Both the position numbers and the translations under genes were made by a program. 19,298 bases of DNA from UBA1306 sp964396415. Lineage in GTDB: Bacteria; Spirochaetota; Spirochaetia; Treponematales; Rectinemataceae. Below, one piece after another: positions 12,636 to 19,298 of the stretch; the stretch's first letter is position 1, and the number at the start of each line of letters is the position of its first letter. Under the pieces are notes generated by a model. That model had not been told where the DNA came from and did not search any database. It saw nothing but the letters and a program-made list of their open reading frames with translations. Where the stretch lies: positions 1 to 19,298 of the forward strand of contig CAYNFM010000068.1 of NCBI GenBank assembly GCA_964396415.1. Direction: 5' to 3'.

Positions 12636-15107
12636 CTATTTGGCGATATAGAATTCGACCCTTCGGTTCTTCCAGCGATCTTGGTAGTCGCTGTTCGGGA
12701 CGACGGGATTCTCCGCCCCCAGACCGTCGGTCGACACCCTCGCGACCTTTATGCCCCGATCGGACATCGCGGCCTTGATCGCCTCGGCCCTTTCCTTGGA
12801 GAGCGGGATGAGGATCGCCTGCTGCTCCAGATCGCCCTCGGCCTTATTGTCCCAGTTGATCATGACGGCGTAGCCCTGAAGCTTGATTTCGTAGTCCGGG
12901 AAGAGCGCGAGCTTCGTGGCGAGGAGATCGAGGATCGCCAGGTTCCTGGCCGCGCGATCTGGCGGCACGTCCTTGTAATCGGCGGTGAAGCCCTTGAACA
13001 CGATGCTCGAGAGCCTTATTCGATAGCCGTCCTGCGTCTTGATGACCAGGATGTCGATCGGGAGCGTCCGCTTGAGCTCCCCGACGTTACCGTACTCGTC
13101 GCGGACCCGAGCCACGATCGTGTAATCGGAGGCCGATTCCACCATGTCGCCACTCATGCCCTTCCCGTCCCAGTCGACGGATCGAGAGCCCCACTCGCCC
13201 TTGAAGCTGGCGAAGGAGATATCGACCGGATCGAGGATGGAGATCGACCAGCCGGCCATTTTCGCGAGGGGCGATGTAGCCTCGAGCGATATCGTCACCG
13301 TAGGGCTGCCCCCCTCCCCGCCTGGCGAGAAGAGCTCCGTCGATAGATTTATGGCGACCATGGGCGGCGCGATGTCTAGGACGAACGCAGCGCTGGAGGC
13401 GAGCGCCGGCGCGTAGGCCAGGCCATAGGCGACGTTGAGGCGGGCCGTGTAGTTCCCCTCGGGAGCGAGCTTCCCGTCCTCTTTCTTGCCGTCCCAGGTC
13501 AAGATGCTCGGTATCCTCGCACCCGTGCCCGCCATGGACTTTTGGACGATGCCATCGGAGCCAGCCAGGTCGATTCGCCAGGCGCTGACCGAGGAAGAGT
13601 CGCCGACATCCAACTTGAAGCCTATCGTCACGAGGGATCTGTCCCCCGTAGGGGCGAAGCCGCGCGATAAGGCCGTAATCGCGCTCGGCTCGGAAGGCGA
13701 AGGCAAACTATCGGCGACGAGCCTTCCCTCGAGCTTGCCGACATTTCCGTATTCGTCCTGAACCGCGGCCACGACCTTGTAGCTCGAGCCAGGGATCAAG
13801 GAGGCGCCTCCTTCTGTCCTGCCGTCCCACGAGACCTTGTTGTTGGGCCAGGCGCCGCGAAACTGCGCGAGGGGAGCGCCGCTCGGATCGAGCACGCTCA
13901 GGGACCACGAGGCGATCCGCGAGAAGGGCGACTCGGCCTCGATGATGAAGTTGACGGGCTTCTTGGGGCCGAGCTCGGCCAGGGCGACATTGGGCGGATC
14001 GACCGCGACAGAACCGATGGGCGCGTTCGTGACGAGCGAGAAGCCCGCGCTCTTCACCGACGCGGCCCGAAATGCCCCGCCGTAATCCACCGCGAGGGTC
14101 GCAAAGTAGGATCCGTCGGTCGCAAGATTGCCGGCCTCGTCCTTGCCGTCCCAGCTTGTGTACTCGGGCAGGATGGTCCCGGTGCCCGAAAAGCTCCGGA
14201 CCAAGCCCAGCTTCGCGCTCATCACCGACACCTTCCATCCCACGACGCTTTCCCTGGAGCCATAGGTGGTGAGGAGGTCGAGGGTGTTCTTGACGCTCGA
14301 ACTCGCGGGCGAGAACCCTCCGCGACGCGACGCGATCGCGCTCGGCTGGGCGCCAGGCATGGCTGCGATAGAGAAGGCCCCCTGGAATTTCCCCTCGTTC
14401 CCGAACTCGTCGCGGACCGTGAGCAGCGCCGGATAATCCTCGCCCCCCGAGATTGTGCCGCCTTGGTCGGTCTTACCGTCCCATGCGGCTTTGGACATCG
14501 CCGGCCAATTGCCGGCGAGGCTCTTGACCTGGACCCCATTGGAATCGAATATGCCGATCGTCCAGGAGGCGATCGCGGCCAAGACGGGCTGTGCCGAAAC
14601 GACGACCGAGATCGGAGCCTTGACTCCATGGAGAGCATAGCCGAATTGAGCGGGATTCGGGCTGAACGAGCCCGTGGGAGGCGTGATGTCGAGGATGAAG
14701 GCTTTGGAGACCGAAGCGCCGAGGCCGAGGCCCTTTCCGTAATCGACCTCGAGGGCGGCGGTGTAGCTGCCCTCGGCGGCTATCGCTCCGGAATCGTCCT
14801 TCCCATCCCACACGAGGGACTCAGGCAAGTCCGAGCCCGAGCCCGAGAATACGCGCACGCCTTTTTTCTGCGACGCGATCTCGACGGTCCAGGACTTCAC
14901 CGCCTCGGGCTTGCCGAAGAGGATGGCGAGACTGATAGTGCTGAAGTACTCGTCGCCATTCGGGGCGAGCCCTCTCGATTCGGCCTGGATCGTGCTCGCC
15001 TCGGCGGCGAGCGCGACCTTGACCGCCGGTTTTGTCTGGCATCCCAATGCCGCCGCGGCCGCGAGCGCTATGAGACTAAATTTAAGGAGAAGTCGTCGTG
15101 TCTGCAT
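12636..15107 (-). CDS. Lipoprotein with six FlgD-like Ig repeats and OmpA-like C-terminus
   Basis: An 823-residue exported protein. The signal peptide (MQTRRLLLKFSLIALAAAAA) ends at LGC with C23 as the likely lipidated residue, a loose lipobox of the kind spirochaetes tolerate. Residues about 44-690 hold six FlgD-like Ig units, each with WDG[K/R], at residues 100, 209, 319, 427, 538 and 646. The C-terminal 130 residues are OmpA-like (LSKERAEAIKAAMSDRGI, GLGAENPVVPN, WKNRRVEF), the fold that binds peptidoglycan, though the usual NxxLS is altered to ILIPLS. It probably sits in the outer membrane or periplasm and reaches the cell wall. ATG 15107 is chosen because AGGAGG (complement of 15113-15118) lies 5 bases upstream; a longer GTG start at 15128 would bypass it. 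Confidence 0.85.
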   Translation of the reverse strand: MQTRRLLLKFSLIALAAAAALGCQTKPAVKVALAAEASTIQAESRGLAPNGDEYFSTISLAILFGKPEAVKSWTVEIASQKKGVRVFSGSGSDLPESLVWDGKDDSGAIAAEGSYTAALEVDYGKGLGLGASVSKAFILDITPPTGSFSPNPAQFGYALHGVKAPISVVVSAQPVLAAIASWTIGIFDSNGVQVKSLAGNWPAMSKAAWDGKTDQGGTISGGEDYPALLTVRDEFGNEGKFQGAFSIAAMPGAQPSAIASRRGGFSPASSSVKNTLDLLTTYGSRESVVGWKVSVMSAKLGLVRSFSGTGTILPEYTSWDGKDEAGNLATDGSYFATLAVDYGGAFRAASVKSAGFSLVTNAPIGSVAVDPPNVALAELGPKKPVNFIIEAESPFSRIASWSLSVLDPSGAPLAQFRGAWPNNKVSWDGRTEGGASLIPGSSYKVVAAVQDEYGNVGKLEGRLVADSLPSPSEPSAITALSRGFAPTGDRSLVTIGFKLDVGDSSSVSAWRIDLAGSDGIVQKSMAGTGARIPSILTWDGKKEDGKLAPEGNYTARLNVAYGLAYAPALASSAAFVLDIAPPMVAINLSTELFSPGGEGGSPTVTISLEATSPLAKMAGWSISILDPVDISFASFKGEWGSRSVDWDGKGMSGDMVESASDYTIVARVRDEYGNVGELKRTLPIDILVIKTQDGYRIRLSSIVFKGFTADYKDVPPDRAARNLAILDLLATKLALFPDYEIKLQGYAVMINWDNKAEGDLEQQAILIPLSKERAEAIKAAMSDRGIKVARVSTDGLGAENPVVPNSDYQDRWKNRRVEFYIAK
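13044..14978 (-). repeat. Three tandem two-domain repeats within the lipoprotein gene
   Basis: The Ig region is built of alternating A and B units. A units open with an SRG-x-[AS]P motif and carry [ED]G[SN]Y before a V-x-YG strand. B units carry SW[TS][IL] and end in [RQ]DE[FY]GN-x-G. The A-B pair repeats three times with a period of about 218-219 residues (about 655 bases). Protein-level similarity is clear, but DNA-level identity looks limited, so the duplications are old. Confidence 0.75.
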
Positions 15108-15132
15108 TTTTCCCTCCTGTCCACTCAAACAA

Positions 15133-15138
15133 AATATA
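15133..15138 (-). promoter_or_regulatory. Possible -10 element before the lipoprotein gene
   Basis: In the 75-base gap between the coiled-coil gene and the lipoprotein gene, the minus strand reads TATATT within an AT-rich island, about 26 bases before the start codon. No matching -35 is visible 16-18 bases upstream, so an internal promoter for the lipoprotein-cbpA-cbpM part is only tentative. Confidence 0.25.
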
Positions 15139-15182
15139 ACGAGTAGGGCGCGGCGGCTTCTGTTCGATAGCGCACGGATGGA

Positions 15183-17267
15183 TCAGGGACGACCGAAATC
15201 GACGAGGAAGATCGCGGATATCTCGAGGCTCGTCAGAGGGAATCCGGACGCCTTCAGCGCCTTCGCGGCCTCTGGCTTCGTCAGCTTCGGGTTGGCCGCG
15301 ACGATTTCGTCGAGCTTCGCGACGGCCTTCGCGTCGATGGGCTTGGACCCGTTCAGCGCGGCGAGGATCGCTGGCCGCTCCTCGAGACGCCGTGACTCGC
15401 TCGCTGCCGCCTCGTCGAGGCGCGATCGGACGTACAGGGGGTTGTCGGGCGAGGCCACCGAGGCCGGGTTCTCGTAGGCGGCCAGGGCCGCGGCGTCCAT
15501 CTCGGCCTCGCCCGAATAGATCCCGCGCAAGCGCACGACTTTTCCCTTCGACAGGATCTTGAAATCGTATTCCGTCGAGCTGCGATACTCGAGCCGGATA
15601 CCTTCGGGCACCGCCTGGGCTAGCGAAACGCCTTCCACCGTGAAGTCGCCCGGTATGACGATGACCTGGAGCATCTCGGCGGAGTTGACCGCTCGTAGGC
15701 TTTCGATCGATAGGCTCTTCCAAGATCTCAGCTGCTCGACGATGGCGCGTAGGGCGGCGACACGCTCGGGGACGGGCTCGACCTCGGCCTCGAGGGAGAG
15801 GCTCGTTCCCAATTCGTCCGCGAGAACGACGCCCGATGGGCCGGAGGGGTCCACGCCTGCTTGGGCGACCTTCCTCGGCGCCACGAGCAGGATCGAATCG
15901 AAGGCTCGTGGACGCTTAGCTCCCTCGACCCCCGTGACGAGGGCATAGGCATCCTCGCCCTCGAAGGTAAAGGATACGGCGACGACGAGCTCGCCCTGGC
16001 GGACTAGGTAGCCTTTATCGCCTTCCCGGACTCCGGAGCCGGGTTCCAGGAACACGAGGATTCTAGCGGGATCGCTGACGTCGATGACGTAACCGCTGTC
16101 CACGCTCTCGCTCGCAGCGGTCGCCAGGGCTGAGCGATATCGCTCGAAGCGGCCCTTGGCATCCGCTAGCGTGGCCTTGAGCGAGGCGATGGCCGCGTCT
16201 CTCGCCGCCAGACCTAAGGCCGCGGTGTGGAGGGCGGCGCGATAGGAGCCGATGGAGGCCATCGCTTCGGCCTCGATGCGCGACAGGGCGAAGGGCACCG
16301 AATTGAGATACGGCACGGCCCGCAGTTTCCCGGACAAGAATTCCAGGTTCGACAGCGAATCGTCGAGTCTCGACTCGGCAATCGGATCGAGGATGCCAGC
16401 CTGATCCAGGTAGGGGTCGAAGGGCGCGAGCTGCGGCTCGTGGACTTCGCCGCGAGGGGAGAGGAGAGAGGTGGCGCGAAGGTCCGAGAAGGTCGGATTG
16501 AAGCGGGTGGTAAGGGCCGCGGCGAGCTCATTCTTCTGTCGGCCCAGGGCCTCGAAGTCGCGCCTGCCAGCAGCTTCGATGACCCCGATACGCGACTCGT
16601 AGAGCTTGGCCTGTTGGTCCTTTTCGAGTTCGGCCGCCACTCGTTCGTTATCGAGGACGGCCTGCTCCGACTTCGCCCTTGCCAGGGATCGACTGTCGTA
16701 CCGGTCGATGCGATTCTGGATTTTCGCGATCTCCGAGCGGCTCGCTGCAGCCGCGGAGGCGTAGCCGGCCTGGAGCTGGGCCTTGGATGCGTCCCGGGCC
16801 GCGGCGACCTGGGCGATCCGGGAGGTCTCCTCGTCGTGCGACAGGCCAAGCGTGCTGATGGACAGTTTAGAGGCTCGAAAATCGCTGTCGGCGAACGAGA
16901 GCCCTGAATCGAGATCGGTCCCCAGATGGGTAAGCCCCGTCTTGGCCCGGTCCAGAGCCGCCTCGTCCTGCTTCGATGAATCGAGGATATCCTTGAGGTT
17001 GAGGTCCTGGAAGGCCGATACGCTCACCGGCGTCGCTGCAGTTCTCTTCTCGACGGAGCTCGTCACCGCGAGGGCAACCGCCCCCAAACACAGGATAGTT
17101 ATCGCGGTGACGCCGAGCACGAGGAAAGACTTATTCCTGCGCGTCTTCGCGAACTCGGCCTCGAAATCATAGCTGTCCTCCCCTCCCTTGGCCTGGAACA
17201 GGGCATGCTTCAGGAAGGATTCGGACTCTTTTCGTATGAGCCGCTTTATTTCGCCGTCATCGCCCAT
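15183..17267 (-). CDS. Single-pass membrane coiled-coil protein, unknown function
   Basis: A 694-residue protein I cannot assign to a family. A charged cytoplasmic N-terminus (1-46) precedes one membrane helix (about 47-69, FLVLGVTAITILCLGAVALA). The rest is probably extracytoplasmic: an Ala/Arg/Glu-rich coiled coil at about 145-250 and another at 300-380, then a beta-rich part (about 390-470, including GSGVREGDKGYLV) reminiscent of an SH3-like barrel. A further beta region lies around 535-590, and an Ala-rich helical tail (620-680) ends in a hydrophobic SAIFLVDF. ATG 17267 is chosen for the GGAG 6 bases upstream; TTG 17279 is the longer alternative. The start lies 22 bases inside the cyclase gene. 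The position between a membrane cyclase and an envelope lipoprotein suggests a scaffold or signalling partner (inference). Confidence 0.7.
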   Translation of the reverse strand: MGDDGEIKRLIRKESESFLKHALFQAKGGEDSYDFEAEFAKTRRNKSFLVLGVTAITILCLGAVALAVTSSVEKRTAATPVSVSAFQDLNLKDILDSSKQDEAALDRAKTGLTHLGTDLDSGLSFADSDFRASKLSISTLGLSHDEETSRIAQVAAARDASKAQLQAGYASAAAASRSEIAKIQNRIDRYDSRSLARAKSEQAVLDNERVAAELEKDQQAKLYESRIGVIEAAGRRDFEALGRQKNELAAALTTRFNPTFSDLRATSLLSPRGEVHEPQLAPFDPYLDQAGILDPIAESRLDDSLSNLEFLSGKLRAVPYLNSVPFALSRIEAEAMASIGSYRAALHTAALGLAARDAAIASLKATLADAKGRFERYRSALATAASESVDSGYVIDVSDPARILVFLEPGSGVREGDKGYLVRQGELVVAVSFTFEGEDAYALVTGVEGAKRPRAFDSILLVAPRKVAQAGVDPSGPSGVVLADELGTSLSLEAEVEPVPERVAALRAIVEQLRSWKSLSIESLRAVNSAEMLQVIVIPGDFTVEGVSLAQAVPEGIRLEYRSSTEYDFKILSKGKVVRLRGIYSGEAEMDAAALAAYENPASVASPDNPLYVRSRLDEAAASESRRLEERPAILAALNGSKPIDAKAVAKLDEIVAANPKLTKPEAAKALKASGFPLTSLEISAIFLVDFGRP

Positions 17268-18955
17268 GTCCCGCTCCAATCCGAAGGCGCCTCTCGGCCA
17301 GCGATGCGATCCCTGAAGACGGCGATAAAGGGAAGCGTCAAGTCCCGCCAGGCCGAACCGGCCTGGGCCCAGGCGCCCGTATAATAGGAGGCGAGTCCGG
17401 AGGAGAAGGCATCGAGCTCCTCCGCAAGCTTAGGCCCTATGTCGGACTTCTTGAGTGGCCAAAATATCCTCTTGCCTCGCGTCTTACCCTTTACCAGGAC
17501 CGTGTCGAGCTCCAAGAACCGATAGTCCGAGCTGCTGAGCTCGGCCTCGTCCTTGACGAGCTCCGAACAGATGATGGGCACTTTGTAGATGCGCGTGAGG
17601 CTTTCGAGTCTGCTCGCTGAATTGACGTTGTCGCCGATTACAGTGGTGGTCATGCGCTCGTAGGAACCGATGTTGCCGTAGTAGACGTCTCCGCCGTCGA
17701 TGCCCACGCCGACCTCGAGGAGGACGGCCTGATAGACCGCCTCGTCCTCCTCCGTGAGGGCGCCCCTTCTCCCGATGATCTCCTCTCGCAGGGCTCCCAT
17801 GCTCTCGCGCAGATCGGCCGCCACCTGCTGCACGAGGAAGCCGGCCCTGAGGGCCTGCAGTGATTTTTCCGAAGAGCCGCTCAGTGTGCCGAAGACCGCG
17901 AGCAGAGCATCGCCGATGATCGACCCGACGATTCCGTCCTCGTCGTGGATCTGCCCGATGGCCCGCTGGTAGTGGAGGTTGAGGACATCGATCACGTCCA
18001 TGCCGAGGGTTTCGGTGATATGCGTAAAGCCTTTGATATCGGTGAAGAGCAGTGTGAGGTCCTTCGTCGATCCCTCGAGGCGTATTTCCCTCTCGTCGAA
18101 GGCGCGCTGCGCGATGTCCCGCGTGACGAAGCGCCGGAATATCCGCATGAGGTTATCGATTATCGAGGAGAGAGAATTGAGGGATAGCCCAAGGTAGGAG
18201 ATCTCGTCGTTCGGGGCCCCGGCGAAGTCGATCAGTGCCATCTTCTGGTCTTTCTGCATCCCCATGATGCTCTGCGTGATCCTTCCTACGTAGCGCAGTA
18301 TACGTCGCACGAGCAGTGCGCCGACCAAGGTGATGACGAGGGTCATGGCCAGGATCATCCCGACGATTCTCAAGAATATCGAATTCGTCTGCGCTTGGAA
18401 CTCTTTCGTCTCCTCCGCGCGCACGATGAAGGCCTTCCATTGGTTGTTGTACTTGAATACCCCGAAATACCTGGAACCTCCGATACTGAAGTCGAGCTTG
18501 CCCTCGCCCTCCGCGTCCGAGGCCAGCTTGTCCCTGGCTTCCTTGTCGAGGACCGACTGAGGCGCCGCCTGCTTCGAGGCCCAAAATAGGAGCGAGCCGT
18601 CCCTCCGCACGCCGAAGGCGACCGAATGATCCATCGTGAGATTCTTGGATGCGCTACGCTGGATGGCGCTGACTGCCTCGGCGAGATTGCCGTTGAAGCC
18701 GAGTATCTCGCCTTGCGTCGCGGCGAAGCCGTAGAGCTCGGAGAGATCCTTGACGAGCAGGCGGTCCGTCAGGCCGACCAGCTCTCCCTTATTCATCTCG
18801 AGATTGACGTAGTTCGAGGCGATATTCGAGACAAGGATGAAGACTGAGAAGAGCAGGACAATTTTCGTCACGAGGGGAACCACACGCGCTCCCCCCACCT
18901 TCGGTCCGAGTATCGATCGCAGCAGGCCGAAGCGGAACGAAGATGGGCTGTCCAT
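17246..18955 (-). CDS. Membrane class III adenylate/guanylate cyclase
   Basis: A 569-residue sensor cyclase. Membrane helices at about 27-48 and 195-217 bracket an extracytoplasmic sensor of about 145 residues. A HAMP-like linker (218-270) leads to a class III catalytic domain (about 295-500). FTDIKGF gives the first metal Asp (D306), IGDALLAVFG the second (D349), and GDNVNSASRLE provides the transition-state Asn445 and Arg449. The residue three before the GD pair, normally the purine-selecting Lys in adenylate cyclases, is Ser345 (IVGSIIGD), so substrate and activity are uncertain. A C-terminal helical region follows (505-569). It begins 5 bases after the SPFH gene stop and overlaps the next gene, so it belongs to one transcript. 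The Crp/Fnr gene in this window is a conceivable but untested responder. Confidence 0.87.
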   Translation of the reverse strand: MDSPSSFRFGLLRSILGPKVGGARVVPLVTKIVLLFSVFILVSNIASNYVNLEMNKGELVGLTDRLLVKDLSELYGFAATQGEILGFNGNLAEAVSAIQRSASKNLTMDHSVAFGVRRDGSLLFWASKQAAPQSVLDKEARDKLASDAEGEGKLDFSIGGSRYFGVFKYNNQWKAFIVRAEETKEFQAQTNSIFLRIVGMILAMTLVITLVGALLVRRILRYVGRITQSIMGMQKDQKMALIDFAGAPNDEISYLGLSLNSLSSIIDNLMRIFRRFVTRDIAQRAFDEREIRLEGSTKDLTLLFTDIKGFTHITETLGMDVIDVLNLHYQRAIGQIHDEDGIVGSIIGDALLAVFGTLSGSSEKSLQALRAGFLVQQVAADLRESMGALREEIIGRRGALTEEDEAVYQAVLLEVGVGIDGGDVYYGNIGSYERMTTTVIGDNVNSASRLESLTRIYKVPIICSELVKDEAELSSSDYRFLELDTVLVKGKTRGKRIFWPLKKSDIGPKLAEELDAFSSGLASYYTGAWAQAGSAWRDLTLPFIAVFRDRIAGREAPSDWSGTWAMTAK

Positions 18956-18960
18956 GGCTT

Positions 18961-19298
18961 CTACTTGCCCTTCAAGGGAAGGAGGCCCGCCAGGTCGCCT
19001 ATGACGTTCACGAGCTCGCCGTTCGCGGGCAGCACGATCTTCGAGTTATTCCGGAGCGATTCCTCGACCGTCTGCAGGCGCCGGAGTAGCTGGGCATTGC
19101 CTACGAAGTAGCGATCGGCGGCCTCATTGACGAGCTGGATGGCCTGGGCCTCGCCCTCGGCCTTGAGAATCTCGGCCTGTCGTATGCCCTCGGCCTTCTT
19201 GATTTCCGCCCGCTTCTGCCCGTCGGCCATCGTCTCTGTGGCCGTGGCGAAGTCGATGGCGGCGATCTTCTCGTTCTCGGCCTTGACGACCTTGTTCA
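18961..19298 (-). CDS. SPFH/band-7 (stomatin-like) protein, C-terminal part
   Basis: Only the last 112 residues are in the window; the gene continues past the right edge. The visible part is the long Ala/Glu/Lys helix typical of the end of SPFH/band-7 proteins (NKVVKAENEKIAAIDFATAT, then ADGQKRAEIKKAEGIRQAEI and KAEGEAQAIQL). A short tail (SKIVLPANGELVNVIGDLAG) follows, as in stomatin/paraslipin-like proteins. Such proteins oligomerise on the membrane and organise lipid microdomains or protease complexes. It ends 5 bases before the cyclase start and so heads, or sits within, the signalling cassette. Whether a NfeD-type partner lies upstream cannot be seen. Confidence 0.85.
   Translation of the reverse strand, partial: NKVVKAENEKIAAIDFATATETMADGQKRAEIKKAEGIRQAEILKAEGEAQAIQLVNEAADRYFVGNAQLLRRLQTVEESLRNNSKIVLPANGELVNVIGDLAGLLPLKGK

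Noticed and set aside
11967..13346. Long 459-codon + strand open frame opposite cbpA and the lipoprotein gene
   Set aside because: It is antisense to two genes with clear family matches; its composition is the mirror of GC-rich codons and it shows no domain.
1..19298. CRISPR array, insertion sequence, phage genes or tRNA/rRNA
   Set aside because: No regularly spaced repeats, transposase, integrase, phage structural genes or cloverleaf were seen anywhere in the window.

Overview
This is a GC-rich bacterial window with AT-richer gaps. A spirochaete is the best guess: the right half carries a large lipoprotein with WDG[K/R]-type FlgD-like Ig repeats and an OmpA-like end, next to a membrane class III cyclase, a combination I associate with Spirochaetota. 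There is no rRNA or tRNA here to confirm it, so the taxonomy is inference.

Layout. (1) Positions 1-613 hold no supportable gene, only small inverted repeats and a repeated 10-bp motif. (2) Positions 614-3300, + strand, hold three regulators in a row: a double-PAS LuxR-type activator preceded by an 18-codon leader with a strong Shine-Dalgarno, a soluble HisKA_2/HWE-like histidine kinase with a degenerate ATP site, and a Crp/Fnr-family regulator with a 22-bp palindrome just upstream of its ribosome binding site. (3) Positions 3301-4735 are a decaying stretch. It contains a frameshifted, internally deleted YtfQ-like sugar-binding protein pseudogene (- strand), a possible small lipoprotein or remnant, and one doubtful small ORF.

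(4) Positions 4736-10822, - strand, form a three-gene operon whose neighbouring genes overlap: an AdiA-type arginine decarboxylase, a GadC-family antiporter and a SpeC/SpeF-type ornithine decarboxylase. Together they could consume cytoplasmic protons by decarboxylating arginine and ornithine and exchange substrate for product across the membrane, giving acid resistance and polyamine output. One antiporter sitting between two decarboxylases of different specificity, and belonging to the glutamate/GABA family rather than AdiC, is the most interesting metabolic point.

(5) Positions 10942-11345, + strand, hold a tiny two-helix membrane protein and a downstream small ORF whose longer reading frame is interrupted by one in-frame TGA.

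(6) Positions 11323-19298, - strand, form a compact six-gene cassette read right to left: an SPFH/band-7 protein (cut by the window edge), a class III nucleotidyl cyclase with an extracytoplasmic sensor, a single-pass coiled-coil protein of unknown function, the repeat/OmpA lipoprotein, a CbpA-type J-domain co-chaperone and its modulator CbpM. Overlaps or near-zero spacing join most of these genes. My inference is an envelope-linked sensing and chaperone module, and it is the best candidate for an undescribed system in the window.
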